Of a stretch of 55,557 bases of DNA, positions 7,308 to 16,635 are shown piece after piece. The notes beneath the pieces were generated by a model. The model searched no databases and was not told the DNA's origin. It worked only from the letters and a program-made list of their open reading frames with translations. Source of the stretch: JAAXGI01 sp963579625. Its GTDB lineage: Bacteria; Gemmatimonadota; Gemmatimonadetes; Longimicrobiales; Gaopeijiaceae. Position numbers and translations under genes: made by a program. Numbering within the stretch: position 1 is the stretch's first letter; each line of letters opens with the position of its first letter. The DNA lies in assembly GCA_963579625.1 (NCBI GenBank), contig CAUZHN010000008.1:1-55557 (forward strand), written 5' to 3'.

Positions 7308-8342
7308 ATGGCGCACAGCGGATCACTCGTCGAGGACCTAAACACCCTCGAAAGCGAAGGGTTGAAGGCGGTACAGTCCGCCGAAACCATTGAGGCCCTC
7401 GAGCAAGTCCGGATCGAGTTCTTGGGTCGCAAGGAGGGTCGTGTATCTGGAATCCTCCGTCGGGTCGGGGAATTCTCGCCCGCAGAGCGACCGAAGATGG
7501 GTGCCACAGCGAACCGGGTAAAGGAGCGACTCCACGCTGCATTGAAGGCCCAGGAGGTATCCCTGGGCCAAGCTGTGGGCCGCCGCTCAGTTTCCGAAGA
7601 CCTCACTCTCCCGTCTCGGGGTCGGTGGGTTGGAGGGAGGCATCCCGTAACTCAGGTGATCGATGACCTGGTGGAGATATTTCGAACACTGGGGTTCACC
7701 TTAGTCAGGGGGACGGAAGCGGAGACTGAGTGGTACAACTTCGAGGCGCTGAATACTCCGTTGGATCATCCCGCTGCGGACGAGCAGGACACCCTGTACC
7801 TCAAAGCCGGCCATCTTCTTCGTAGCCATACTTCACCTGTCCAAGTACGGACACTGGAACGGTACGAGCCGCCGATACGGATCCTCTCCCCAGGAATGGT
7901 CTACCGAAGGGATTCCTACGATGCGACGCATACGCCTGCCTTCATGCAACTGGAGGGGCTTGTCGTGGACGAGGGGATCAGCTTTGTGGATCTGAAGGCG
8001 ACCCTCGGCGAGTTTGCACGTCGATTCTGGGGCTCGGATACGCAGGTTAGATTTCGACCTTCCTTCTTCCCGTTTACTGAGCCTTCTGCAGAGGTTGATG
8101 TGAAGCGGGTCTTCCTGAACGAACGCGGAGAAGAGTCCGAGACGGACTGGATTGAGATCATGGGGGCGGGAATGGTTGACCCTGCTGTTCTAGACGCGTC
8201 TGGGCTCGACTCAGAGCGATACACGGGCTTTGCCTTCGGGATGGGTCCAGGCCGGATTGGGCTCTTGCGGTATGGGATCCCGGACCTTCGCCTGTTCTTC
8301 GAAAACGACGTTCGGTTTCTGGGGCAATTTGCCGGTCCGTGA
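7308..8342 (+). CDS. pheS: Phenylalanine--tRNA ligase alpha subunit
   Basis: 344 residues, usual length for the catalytic alpha chain of the alpha2-beta2 enzyme. An N-terminal coiled-coil tRNA-binding arm (about 1-95) precedes the class II core. Core features are DTLYLKAGHLLRSHTS, GMVYRRDSYDATH, FMQLEGLVVDE, PFTEPSAEVD and the motif 3 segment GFAFGMGPGRIGLLRYGI. It starts 18 bp after rplT. The stop overlaps the pheT start by four bases (GTGA), indicating translational coupling of the two subunits. Confidence 0.96.
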   Translation: MAHSGSLVEDLNTLESEGLKAVQSAETIEALEQVRIEFLGRKEGRVSGILRRVGEFSPAERPKMGATANRVKERLHAALKAQEVSLGQAVGRRSVSEDLTLPSRGRWVGGRHPVTQVIDDLVEIFRTLGFTLVRGTEAETEWYNFEALNTPLDHPAADEQDTLYLKAGHLLRSHTSPVQVRTLERYEPPIRILSPGMVYRRDSYDATHTPAFMQLEGLVVDEGISFVDLKATLGEFARRFWGSDTQVRFRPSFFPFTEPSAEVDVKRVFLNERGEESETDWIEIMGAGMVDPAVLDASGLDSERYTGFAFGMGPGRIGLLRYGIPDLRLFFENDVRFLGQFAGP

Positions 8343-10777
8343 ACGTCTCTTATCGTTGGCTTCAAGCGTGCACAACGGAGCCGATCGGATCTCTTGAGGA
8401 GATTGCGGAGCGACTGGCCACGAGAGGTTTCCCCGTTGAGGAAGCCCGTGAGCTTTCCGTTGGGCTCGATGAGGTGGTGGTAGCTCAAGTACAGGAGGTT
8501 CGGCCGCATCCCGATGCGGATCGGCTTCAAATCTGCCAAGTGGACGGAGGGGCCGGTTTGGTCCAGGTAGTCTGTGGAGCTCCAAACGTTGAGGAGGGTG
8601 GATACTATCCCTTCGCACCGGTAGGAGCGTCTTTGCCTGGGGGGATTAAAATCCGGAAGGTGAAGCTTCGCGGTCAAGCGTCCGAAGGGATGCTCTGCTC
8701 CGAGCGCGAACTTGGGCTGGGGACGGACGAAGAGGGACTCATGGTTCTGGAAGGCGCCTCCGATCCCGGTCAGGCGCTTGTTGAGGCACTCGGGCTTGAG
8801 GATGTTCGATTGGATGTGGAGGTCACGCCGAATCGGCCTGACCTCCTTTCACATCTGGGTGTGGTGAGGGAAATCACGGCGGGAGGACATGCCCATCTTG
8901 CCGTCCCGGACATCCCAGGCAGCGATCCCGGCGTTGGTGAGACGCTAGACACCATCGAGCTTGTTGTGAACCAGCGCGAAGCGACCGGTGGTGGCGTGAC
9001 CATCCGGGTCGAGGAGGAAGATCTCTGCTTTCGTTATCTGGGTCTCCGGTTAAGTGGTGTGAGTGTCCAGCCCTCTCCACCCTGGCTACAGGCTCGCCTC
9101 CGGGCGATCGGAGCAAGACCGATCAACAACGTCGTGGATGCAACGAACTACGTGCTCCATGAGGTCGGTCAACCCCTCCATGCATTCGATCTGGATCTGA
9201 TCCAAGACCGAACGGTCGTGATTCGCTGTGCTCGGGAAGGAGAGTCGATCAGGACCCTGGACCGCGTAGGACGTAAACTCTCGTCCCGAATGCTGGCCAT
9301 CTGCGACATTGAGAAGCCTATTGCCGTAGCAGGAGTGATTGGTGGGGCGGATTCGGAGGTCTCGGACAAGACCACAGAGATTCTCCTGGAGTGCGCTCTG
9401 TTCAAGCCGGCCTCGATCCGCTCCACCAGGCAGGCCCTCGGTCTCTCCACGGATGCATCCTATCGGTTCGAGCGCGGTGTGGATCCCGAGGGAATGCGTG
9501 GAGCAATCGAGCGGGCCGCGGAACTCATCCTGGCCACGGCAGGGGGCGGCACTTTCGGGCCCCTGCTGGACGTGTGTTCGCGCCCGTTCTCCCGGGAGCG
9601 CATCCCGCTTCATCTGGAGCGGGTGGAGAAGGTGCTCGGTGTCCCATTCAAGGCCGAAGCGGTCCGGGCTCTCCTGGAACCTCTCGGACTTCTGGTCGAA
9701 GACGCAGGGACGGATCTCTCGGTAGAGGTGCCGGGATTTCGAAGTTACGATGTCATCAGGGAAGTGGATTTGATCGAAGAGGTGGCCCGCACCCATGGTT
9801 ACGATGCCTTTCCAGATACCCTTGGACCCTTCCGTCCTGGGTCTGTGCCCGACCATCCGCTCTTTCGTCTGGAGGAAGCAGTTCGGGGAGAGCTGGTCAC
9901 TTCAGGACTACTAGAGGTCCAGATTCCAGCGTTCGCATCACATAGAGATGGCGAGGTCGAGATTCTAAACCCGGTTTCGGCGGAGGAAGCGTTCTTGAGG
10001 AGCCGCCTCCTTCCAGGACTAAAGGCATGCCTGGAGTACAACTTGAGACGGGGAAATCGGGATGTGCTTCTATTCGAACTCGGCACGATCTTTCGGCGAG
10101 GAGAGCGGGGTGGTCTGCCTCATGAGGAGACGCATGTGGCGGCTATTCTCCACGGGAAACGAGAGCCCGCACACTGGAGCGGCCTTGCGGCGCGGCTAGA
10201 CCTGTGGGACTTGAAGAGTCTCCTCGAAAGGCTTGTGGACGTTGTGTCTGAGGGTGGCTGGGTCGTGCGGGCTGCGTTGGGCAAGGATGAAGAGTGGGGG
10301 GCTCTCGATTCAGAGGCTGCGTTTCGAGTCGTTGACGCAGAAGGTCTGGTCAGAGGCGCGGGAGGGAAGCTCCGGGTTGAAGAGATGGATCTTCCTCTCT
10401 GGGCACTAGAAGTTTGGGCGCTCGAACTGGTGTTACCTGAAGAACCCAATCCGCAAGTTGCCCAGGTGTTTCAGTCGCTACCCGTGTACCAAGCTATAGA
10501 TCGGGACCTGGCGCTTCTGGTTCCTGGAGATAGGCCAGCGGAAGAGGTGATCTCCCTGATCAGGAAGTGGGGAGGAGCGGACCTCCGAGAGGTTCAGGTG
10601 TTTGATGTCTACCACGGGGATGAACTGCCCCAAGGGGTTCGTTCGGTTGCTGTCAGGCTTCGGTTTCGTGCTCCGGACCGCACGTTGCAGGACCAGGAGG
10701 TGGAAGAGGCAATGCGAGCAGTCACCCGGGCCCTTGAGGAGGAGCTGAGTGTCGGATACAGAAAAAAAAAGGACTGA
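8339..10777 (+). CDS. pheT: Phenylalanine--tRNA ligase beta subunit
   Basis: 812 residues, full length. Domains in order: an N-terminal tRNA-binding OB fold (about 40-150) with HPDADRLQICQVD and VVCGAPNV; the B3/B4 editing domain (about 210-390) with NNVVDATNYV and QPLHAFD; B5 (about 405-475); a catalytic-like core; and a C-terminal FDX-ACB anticodon-binding domain (about 715-810) with IDRDLALLVP. The GTG start is within the pheS stop. Its last 29 bp overlap the next coding region, so the operon continues without a break. Confidence 0.96.
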   Translation: MNVSYRWLQACTTEPIGSLEEIAERLATRGFPVEEARELSVGLDEVVVAQVQEVRPHPDADRLQICQVDGGAGLVQVVCGAPNVEEGGYYPFAPVGASLPGGIKIRKVKLRGQASEGMLCSERELGLGTDEEGLMVLEGASDPGQALVEALGLEDVRLDVEVTPNRPDLLSHLGVVREITAGGHAHLAVPDIPGSDPGVGETLDTIELVVNQREATGGGVTIRVEEEDLCFRYLGLRLSGVSVQPSPPWLQARLRAIGARPINNVVDATNYVLHEVGQPLHAFDLDLIQDRTVVIRCAREGESIRTLDRVGRKLSSRMLAICDIEKPIAVAGVIGGADSEVSDKTTEILLECALFKPASIRSTRQALGLSTDASYRFERGVDPEGMRGAIERAAELILATAGGGTFGPLLDVCSRPFSRERIPLHLERVEKVLGVPFKAEAVRALLEPLGLLVEDAGTDLSVEVPGFRSYDVIREVDLIEEVARTHGYDAFPDTLGPFRPGSVPDHPLFRLEEAVRGELVTSGLLEVQIPAFASHRDGEVEILNPVSAEEAFLRSRLLPGLKACLEYNLRRGNRDVLLFELGTIFRRGERGGLPHEETHVAAILHGKREPAHWSGLAARLDLWDLKSLLERLVDVVSEGGWVVRAALGKDEEWGALDSEAAFRVVDAEGLVRGAGGKLRVEEMDLPLWALEVWALELVLPEEPNPQVAQVFQSLPVYQAIDRDLALLVPGDRPAEEVISLIRKWGGADLREVQVFDVYHGDELPQGVRSVAVRLRFRAPDRTLQDQEVEEAMRAVTRALEEELSVGYRKKKD

Positions 10778-11063
10778 TGCCCCAGAGCGACAGGCTCTGA
10801 GTCGGTTGGAGGCCGTGGCAGAAAGGCTCATTGAGGAGCGAGCGGCCGTAGCGGACCAAGCGCGTGAGGCGGAGGATCGAGTCAGAGAGCTCAAGACTCT
10901 CTTAAGTGAGTTCCCGGAGGGTAAGGTGGATATGGTTGTTTTGGAGAAAGCCATCACGAGGCTGCGGGATCAGAACGCTGAGCTGAAGGGGCGAATGGCC
11001 GAGGGCAGGGAAGGTGTGGAGAGGATTCTCTCTCGTATTAGGTTCCTAGAGAATCAGGGTTAA
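10749..11063 (+). CDS. ZapB-like coiled-coil protein
   Basis: 104 residues from a GTG start preceded by GAGGAGCTGA, overlapping the end of pheT. The whole chain is charged and helical, with heptad-like runs in residues 15-50 and 60-100, no cysteine and no membrane segment. The gene lies directly before zapA, where a small coiled-coil division protein resembling ZapB is common. ZapB-type proteins bridge ZapA/FtsZ to the nucleoid region. The family call rests on shape and position, since coiled coils give little sequence signal. Confidence 0.6.
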   Translation: MSDTEKKRTDAPERQALSRLEAVAERLIEERAAVADQAREAEDRVRELKTLLSEFPEGKVDMVVLEKAITRLRDQNAELKGRMAEGREGVERILSRIRFLENQG

Positions 11064-11091
11064 CATCCATAGCGACGGAGTGCAGTTGACA

Positions 11092-11406
11092 ATGAGCGAC
11101 GGTGCATCTAAAAGGTCGGTGACAGTTCGGATCGCAGGGGAGGAACATCTACTTCGATCGACTGCTGAGCCTGAGTACACGAAGCGTTGTGCGAAATTCC
11201 TCGACGATCGCGTTAGGGAGATCCGAAGATTAAGCCGGCTGGATGATAATCACCGAGCTGTGATCATCGCGGCCCTGTCGATCACCGATAGCTACTTCCA
11301 GACTCAGGACGAGTTAGACAGGTTGAAGGAAGAAGTTACCTCTCGATCCATGGCTCTCGCTGAGCGGATTGAGAAGGGTCTGGGTGTCTCGGCGTCAGCT
11401 TTCTGA
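11092..11406 (+). CDS. zapA: Cell division protein ZapA
   Basis: 104 residues from ATG 11092; GTG 11080 and TTG 11086 are alternative in-frame starts only four codons away. ZapA binds and bundles FtsZ filaments at midcell. The N-terminal globular part has VTVRIAGEEHLLRSTAEPEY and the DDRVREIRR segment of the family. A long C-terminal helix (about 55-95) includes ALSITDSYFQTQDELDRL, forming the dimer coiled coil. The neighbour upstream is the ZapB-like gene. Confidence 0.85.
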   Translation: MSDGASKRSVTVRIAGEEHLLRSTAEPEYTKRCAKFLDDRVREIRRLSRLDDNHRAVIIAALSITDSYFQTQDELDRLKEEVTSRSMALAERIEKGLGVSASAF

Positions 11407-11556
11407 ACTCCCGGCCTTGCGGCTGTTCGCCCGCGATTCCTATTCTACCCGTGTATAGCATCCGTGCAGGGGGGTTCTGACCCTTAGAGGGTCACGTGAG
11501 CCTCCCACTAGGCCTTCCTGCGGACGCCCCTTAACGTCCGCTTTCGGAGTGAATAC
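11407..11556 (+). other. zapA-rny intergenic region with competing RNA hairpins
   Basis: 150 bp without a gene. It contains a perfect 7-bp hairpin at 11478-11494 (TGACCCT/AGGGTCA, loop TAG). A second perfect 7-bp hairpin lies at 11520-11541 (GCGGACG/CGTCCGC) and is followed by TTTC. The 5' arm of the second can instead pair with 11458-11470 (TCC and GCAGG with CCTGC and GGA), which encloses the first hairpin. In many proteobacteria the 6S RNA gene lies directly after zapA, so a structured RNA here is possible. The sequence alone does not decide between 6S RNA, an attenuator before rny and a weak terminator. Confidence 0.4.
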
Positions 11557-13134
11557 ATGGAATCCGCGCAGGGGATCGTCCTGGCGGCGGCATTGACCCT
11601 GCTCGCTGGCCTGATCCTGGGGTTCATCCTTGGTAAGGGCCGCGAATTAGCGCGCCAGAACGAAGAACGGGCTGCGGCCCACGACGAAGCATCACGCATT
11701 CTGAAGAGGGCTCGCCAGGAGGCGGAGAGTGCCAGGAAGGAGAGCGAGCTCCAGGGACGCGAGGAAGCTTTCAGACTCCGGGAGGATTGGGAGAGAGAGG
11801 AAGCCCGCCGACGCGAGGAACTCGAACGTACCGAGCGCCGCCTGAATGCCAGGTCCGATTCCCTCGATCGGAAGTTCGATGAGTTAAAGGAGCGCGATGC
11901 TGCCACGGAGGCCAGCAAGGAAGAGCTTCGTGGTAGGGAGGAGTTGGTGGAGACGAGTCGAGGGGAGGTCCGAGATGTGCTGGAGCTGACCAAGGAAAAG
12001 CTCGAGGCTGTCTCGGGTCTCTCTGCTAAGGACGCGAGGGACCAGCTCGTCGCGGAGTTGAAGAGCGAGGCAGAGGCAGAGGCAGCTCAGCAGATCAGGC
12101 GGTCGCGGGAAGCGGCTCAGTGCACTGCGAAGCGAGAGGCCAAGAAGATCATAAGCCTTGCAATCCAGCGCATGGCCGCGGATGAAACGGCGCATGCGAC
12201 TGTCTCAGTCGTTCAGCTTCCGTCAGACGACATGAAAGGTCGGATCATCGGTCGTGAAGGCCGAAACATCCGTGCCTTTGAGCAGGTGACCGGTATCGAT
12301 GTGATTATCGATGATACACCCGAAGCAGTGGTCCTCTCGGGTTTTGACCCTGTTCGGCGAGAGATTGCCCGAATCGCAATGGAGAAGCTCATTGAGGATG
12401 GTCGGATTCACCCGGGCCGTATCGAAGAGATAGTGGCCAAAAGCCAGGGTGAGGTTGAGGAGGGAATGCTGGAGGCAGCCGAACAGGCGATGTATGACCT
12501 GGGGATTCACAAGCTCCACCCCGAAATCGTGCGAGTGCTGGGACGCCTGAAATACCGGACATCGTACGGGCAGAACCAACTCCTCCATGCGAAGGAGGTC
12601 GCACGTTTAGCGGGCTCGATGGCCGCGGAGATGGGACTCGACACCCAGCTGACGAAACGAGCGGGTCTCCTCCACGACGTGGGCAAGGGAATGACGCATG
12701 ATCACGAGGGTACGCACGTCGAGTTAGGCTATGAGCTATGTAAGAAGCACAACGAGCCCGACCTGGTTCTGAATGCGATTCGGGCGCACCACGACGAGGA
12801 GCCTCACCGCTATCCAGAGGCGTTTCTAGTCACGGCGGCTGATGCTATCTCTGGTGCGCGTCCGGGCGCCCGCCGAGAGATGTTCGAAACCTATGTGAAG
12901 CGTCTAGAGCGTCTGGAGAAGATCGCGATGGACTTCTCGGGGGTAGAGCGGTGTTTCGCTGTACAGGCAGGACGTGAAGTGCGGGTCATGGTACAGCCAG
13001 AGAAGATATCCGATGAGGAGATGATTCAAATTTCGGAGAATGTCGCACGGAGATTTGAGGATGAGCTGCAGTATCCGGGACAAATCAAGGTGGTTGTGAT
13101 TCGAGAAACCCGAGCGATTGACTTCGCCCGGTGA
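11557..13134 (+). CDS. rny: Ribonuclease Y
   Basis: 525 residues, full length for RNase Y, the membrane-bound endoribonuclease that starts mRNA decay. Order: N-terminal membrane anchor (about 5-27, LAAALTLLAGLILGFILG); a long Glu/Arg-rich coiled coil (about 30-200); a KH domain with MKGRIIGREGRNIRAFEQ near residue 228; and an HD domain with LLHDVGKGM near residue 372 and AIRAHHDEE. The C-terminal domain ends in VIRETRAIDFAR, typical of the family. ATG 11557 follows CGGAGTG. folD starts 35 bp downstream, or inside the stop codon if its GTG start is used. Confidence 0.97.
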   Translation: MESAQGIVLAAALTLLAGLILGFILGKGRELARQNEERAAAHDEASRILKRARQEAESARKESELQGREEAFRLREDWEREEARRREELERTERRLNARSDSLDRKFDELKERDAATEASKEELRGREELVETSRGEVRDVLELTKEKLEAVSGLSAKDARDQLVAELKSEAEAEAAQQIRRSREAAQCTAKREAKKIISLAIQRMAADETAHATVSVVQLPSDDMKGRIIGREGRNIRAFEQVTGIDVIIDDTPEAVVLSGFDPVRREIARIAMEKLIEDGRIHPGRIEEIVAKSQGEVEEGMLEAAEQAMYDLGIHKLHPEIVRVLGRLKYRTSYGQNQLLHAKEVARLAGSMAAEMGLDTQLTKRAGLLHDVGKGMTHDHEGTHVELGYELCKKHNEPDLVLNAIRAHHDEEPHRYPEAFLVTAADAISGARPGARREMFETYVKRLERLEKIAMDFSGVERCFAVQAGREVRVMVQPEKISDEEMIQISENVARRFEDELQYPGQIKVVVIRETRAIDFAR

Positions 13135-13169
13135 TTCCCGTTGGGCATGCGAGAGGCGAGGAAAAACGG

Positions 13170-14066
13170 ATGGGCGCGCAGATCATTTCCGGAACTGAAG
13201 CCGCTCGCGAGATTCGAGATAAGGTCGCTGAGCAGGTACGCCAGGTGAGGGAAGAGAACGGGCGCGTCCCAGGCTTAGCGACTGTTCTCGTCGGTGAAGA
13301 TTCCGCGAGCCAGTCGTACGTTCGCATGAAAAATAGGGACGCTGAGGAGGTTGGCTTCAGGTCTCGCCAGATCGACCTGCCTTCCTCGATTTCGGAGCAC
13401 GAACTCTTGGGATGGGTGGAGGGATTGAATGTGGATCCTGACATTCATGGTATCCTGGTTCAGCTCCCGCTTCCTCGGCAGATCAGCGAAGAGCGTATCG
13501 TAGCAGCGATCGATCCCAAGAAGGACGTGGACGGCTTCAATCCCGTGAACGTCGGTCGATTGAGTGCTGGAGATCCCGACGTGCTGGCTCCCTGTACCCC
13601 GGGTGGGATCGTCGAACTTCTGGTTCGAGGCGGCCACGATCCTGAGGGACGCCACGTCGTGATCGTAGGCCGATCCAAGATCGTGGGGCGGCCGATGGCC
13701 GCACTCCTGCTGAGCCGTGGGCGGGGCGGTAACGCTACTGTGACCGTTGCGCACTCTCGCACGGCAGATCTTCCTGCGGTGACTCGCTTGGGTGAGATCC
13801 TGATCGTAGCTGTCGGAAGCCCTGGACTCGTCACGGCCGAGATGGTCCACCCGGGAGCTGTAGTGATTGATGTCGGTGTCAACCGCGTCGAAGACCCGTC
13901 TTCTGAGAAGGGTTATAGGTTGACCGGCGATGTGGACTTCGACTCAGTCAAGGAGGTCGCCTCCGCGATCACACCTGTCCCTGGCGGTGTTGGCCCGATG
14001 ACCCGTGCGATGCTCCTCTCGAATACGCTCGCAGCATACGTCTCCGAGAAGGGAGTCGGAGTTTGA
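13170..14066 (+). CDS. folD: Bifunctional methylenetetrahydrofolate dehydrogenase / cyclohydrolase
   Basis: 298 residues. FolD interconverts 5,10-methylene-THF, methenyl-THF and 10-formyl-THF with NADP, feeding purine and formyl-Met synthesis. Seen: ATVLVGEDSASQSYVRMKNR with the catalytic Lys in the YVRMK segment, HGILVQLPLP, PKKDVDGFNPVNVGRL, PCTPGGIVELL, the nucleotide-binding VVIVGRSKIVGRPMA, and TPVPGGVGPMTRAML. ATG 13170 has GCGAGG eight bases upstream. A GTG at 13131 in the rny stop codon would add 13 unconserved residues. The stop overlaps the xseA start. Confidence 0.96.
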   Translation: MGAQIISGTEAAREIRDKVAEQVRQVREENGRVPGLATVLVGEDSASQSYVRMKNRDAEEVGFRSRQIDLPSSISEHELLGWVEGLNVDPDIHGILVQLPLPRQISEERIVAAIDPKKDVDGFNPVNVGRLSAGDPDVLAPCTPGGIVELLVRGGHDPEGRHVVIVGRSKIVGRPMAALLLSRGRGGNATVTVAHSRTADLPAVTRLGEILIVAVGSPGLVTAEMVHPGAVVIDVGVNRVEDPSSEKGYRLTGDVDFDSVKEVASAITPVPGGVGPMTRAMLLSNTLAAYVSEKGVGV

Positions 14067-15331
14067 GTCCTTCAGACGGGGGCGAGTTGGACCTGTTCTT
14101 GGTGGTGCCTGGAGAGGCCAGATCTGACCCTCCTCCGTTGAGCGTCTCAGAGGTGAACCGGGCGGCCCGTATGTTTCTCGAGGGGCAGTTCTCTGACGTT
14201 TGGGTGGCCGGCGAATTGACAAACTGGACCCGTGCCAAGTCCGGACATCGGTACTTTACCCTCAAGGACGATCAGGCTCAACTTCGGTGCGTGATGTGGC
14301 GGCGGGAAGCAGCCCGGCTGCCGGCGGAGCCTGAGGAAGGGATGAAGGTTCGGGCCTTCGGATCCCTCACGATTTATGAGGCCCGGGGAGAGTATCAGCT
14401 TTCGGTCCGCCAGTTAGAAGGAGAGGGCGAGGAGGGGCTTTGGCGCCTGGCCTTTGAGCGCATTCGCCGTCGGTTGGATAAGGAGGGGCTCCTCGACACG
14501 GCCCGTAAGCGGATGATTCCGCGGTTTCCTAGGGCGGTCGGAGTGGTCACCTCTTTGGGGGGAGCCGCACTTCATGATGTTCTGACGGTGATTCGAGGTC
14601 GTGCGCCCTGGACTCGGGTTGTGGTACGAGGGTGTAGCGTGCAGGGAGAGGGTGCGGCGAAAGAGATCGGCGATGCCATCAGTCTGCTTGGGAACTCGGG
14701 AGAAGTAGAAGTCCTGATCGTGGGCCGTGGTGGCGGTTCCATCGAGGATCTGTGGGCGTTCAATGAGGAGCCGGTTGCTCGTGCCATTGCGGGATGCATG
14801 GTTCCAGTGATCTCGGCAGTGGGTCATGAGGTAGATGTAACCATCGCGGATCTTGTCGCAGACCTGCGCGCACCGACGCCCTCCGCTGCTGCTGCTGCCG
14901 CAGTACACGATCGCAATCGGCTTGTCGAGGTGCTCGACGTGTTTAAGCCTCGCTTAGAAAGGGCGCTCAAGCACCAGACGGAGCGCCGTCGCCAACGCGT
15001 CCGGGAGGACTCCATCCGTGTGCTGCGGGCAATCCGGAGTATTATTGAGCCGCAATGGGGAGGCCTCGATCGTAGGGGCGCTAGTATGAAGTCAGGAATG
15101 CGGCGCATCGTATATCGGAGGAGAGAGCGACTCGGATCTCTGACTGGTAAGGTCGAGACACTTTCTCCGCTATCGACTCTCCGCCGTGGATATGCGGTGC
15201 CCCTGGATGCCCACTCAAGGGTATTGAGGGCCACTTCCGAATTCAGCGTAGGTGAGTCGTTTGACCTCAGGGTTGTGGATGGAAGGGTCCGTTGTGAGAC
15301 GCTTGATGTGAGAGAGGAGGGTACGAGTTGA
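14063..15331 (+). CDS. xseA: Exodeoxyribonuclease VII large subunit
   Basis: 422 residues from a TTG start that overlaps the folD stop (TTGA). XseA is the catalytic subunit of exonuclease VII, which degrades single-stranded DNA to oligonucleotides. An N-terminal OB-fold domain contains LSVSEVNRAARMFLEGQF, VAGELTNW and HRYFTLKDDQAQLRCVMWR. The catalytic region contains GVVTSLGGAALHDVL, the glycine-rich VGRGGGSIEDLWAFNEEPVA, AVGHEVDVTIADLVADLRAP and PSAAA. A long coiled coil follows, and the C-terminal STLRRGYA segment is also typical. xseB overlaps its stop, so both subunits are made from one message. Confidence 0.96.
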   Translation: MSPSDGGELDLFLVVPGEARSDPPPLSVSEVNRAARMFLEGQFSDVWVAGELTNWTRAKSGHRYFTLKDDQAQLRCVMWRREAARLPAEPEEGMKVRAFGSLTIYEARGEYQLSVRQLEGEGEEGLWRLAFERIRRRLDKEGLLDTARKRMIPRFPRAVGVVTSLGGAALHDVLTVIRGRAPWTRVVVRGCSVQGEGAAKEIGDAISLLGNSGEVEVLIVGRGGGSIEDLWAFNEEPVARAIAGCMVPVISAVGHEVDVTIADLVADLRAPTPSAAAAAAVHDRNRLVEVLDVFKPRLERALKHQTERRRQRVREDSIRVLRAIRSIIEPQWGGLDRRGASMKSGMRRIVYRRRERLGSLTGKVETLSPLSTLRRGYAVPLDAHSRVLRATSEFSVGESFDLRVVDGRVRCETLDVREEGTS

Positions 15332-15606
15332 GCGAGGCACCCAAAAAGGGCGAGACTCTCGTGCCGACCCATACGACTGGGGGCGAACTTACGCTTGAGG
15401 AAAGGCTTGGGAGATTGGACGAGATCGTTGCCGCTCTAGAAGGTAGTGATGTCGAATTAGAACGAGGCCTGGCTCTCTTCGAGGAGGGGGTCGGTCACAT
15501 CCGGAAGTCAGAGATCCTCATCTCCCAGGCTGAGTTCAGGGTCGAGGAACTCGTTGGAGAGGAGGGGGGGCTGGGGACCCGACCGTTAGAGGAAGATGAA
15601 GCGTGA
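15328..15606 (+). CDS. xseB: Exodeoxyribonuclease VII small subunit
   Basis: 92 residues from TTG 15328 inside the xseA stop; GAGGAGG stands just upstream. The family core is LEERLGRLDEIVAALEGSDV followed by LERGLALFEEGVGHIR, a helical hairpin that binds the large subunit. The N terminus (about 25 residues) is longer than usual. A GTG at 15361 would give a shorter product starting closer to the conserved region. The stop overlaps the ispA start by four bases. Confidence 0.9.
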   Translation: MSEAPKKGETLVPTHTTGGELTLEERLGRLDEIVAALEGSDVELERGLALFEEGVGHIRKSEILISQAEFRVEELVGEEGGLGTRPLEEDEA

Positions 15607-16535
15607 CCACAGGGACGGAAATCTTCCAGCTCGAACCCTTCCTTGAAGTGGAGCGCCAGAAAGTAGAAGAAGCACTCACGCGGGCGCTAGGTCATCTGGT
15701 ACCTGCGCTCCCAGAGGACCTTAAGGACCCGGTGACACACGGGGTTCTGGCGGGTGGAAAGCGGCTGCGGCCGATTCTTTGTGCCACCAGCCTTCTGACG
15801 TGCTGCCAAGAGACGCTCCCCGATACCGACTGGTCTAACTCAGTTTACGACTTGGCCGTTTGTCTTGAGCTCATCCATGCATATTCGCTGATGCACGACG
15901 ACCTTCCGTGCATGGATGACGCTGCGCTTCGGAGGGGGATCTCTACGCCTCATACAGTCTATGGCGAGGTGGTGACCATGCGAGCGGGCATCATCTTGAT
16001 CCCGCTTGCCGGCCTGCAGGCATGGAAGTCAGCGGGTCGCTTGGGGCTCGGGCCGGAGGGATGTGGGTCTGTTGTCCGGATCCTGAGCCAGGCGGCAGGG
16101 GTCGAAGGGATGGTAGGAGGACAGGCGATGGATCTTCTGGGTGAGGGGCGGGCTCTCTCGAGGGGGGAGCTGGACGAACTCCACCGGAAAAAGACAGGAT
16201 CCCTCTTTAGAGCGGCGGCCCGACTCGGAGCAGTGGCAGCGGGCGCTACAGGTGAGGTCGAGGAAGCATTTGTGCGGTACGGTCGGGCGATAGGGCTTGC
16301 CTTCCAAATAGCCGACGACGTGTTGGACGCAACTGCTGATGCCGCAGCTCTCGGCAAGAATTCGTCAGACCGAGATCTGGATAAGTCGACCTACGTGCGC
16401 TTCCTCGGGGTCGAGGCTGCAAGGAAGGAGGCGGAGGCATTGATCGAGGATAGTCTGAGGGTGCTGAAAGGCGTCGGCATTGTCTCGACCCCCCTCGCGG
16501 CGTTGGCGTGGCATATGGTGCGGAGAGATCACTAG
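15603..16535 (+). CDS. ispA: Farnesyl / geranylgeranyl diphosphate synthase (polyprenyl synthetase)
   Basis: 310 residues from a GTG overlapping the xseB stop. It is an all-helical trans-prenyltransferase that condenses isopentenyl diphosphate with allylic diphosphates. Seen: GGKRLRPIL (substrate phosphate binding), the first Asp-rich motif in LMHDDLPCMDD near residue 97, GQAMDLL, LHRKKTGSL, and the second Asp-rich motif in FQIADDVLD near residue 235. The CLELIHAYSLMHDD segment fits the short-chain (C15) type. xseB-ispA-dxs is a classic gene order linking this enzyme to the MEP pathway start. Exact chain length is not determinable by eye. Confidence 0.93.
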   Translation: MTTGTEIFQLEPFLEVERQKVEEALTRALGHLVPALPEDLKDPVTHGVLAGGKRLRPILCATSLLTCCQETLPDTDWSNSVYDLAVCLELIHAYSLMHDDLPCMDDAALRRGISTPHTVYGEVVTMRAGIILIPLAGLQAWKSAGRLGLGPEGCGSVVRILSQAAGVEGMVGGQAMDLLGEGRALSRGELDELHRKKTGSLFRAAARLGAVAAGATGEVEEAFVRYGRAIGLAFQIADDVLDATADAAALGKNSSDRDLDKSTYVRFLGVEAARKEAEALIEDSLRVLKGVGIVSTPLAALAWHMVRRDH

Positions 16536-16635
16536 TCTGAGGAACGAAGGTTCGTCGGTAGAGGCGCCTGTCGAGTGGCGTTTGGCTATGTTTGGGCCCT
16601 GGTATTGCTAGCACATTGGAACAGAGAGGGTTTAG

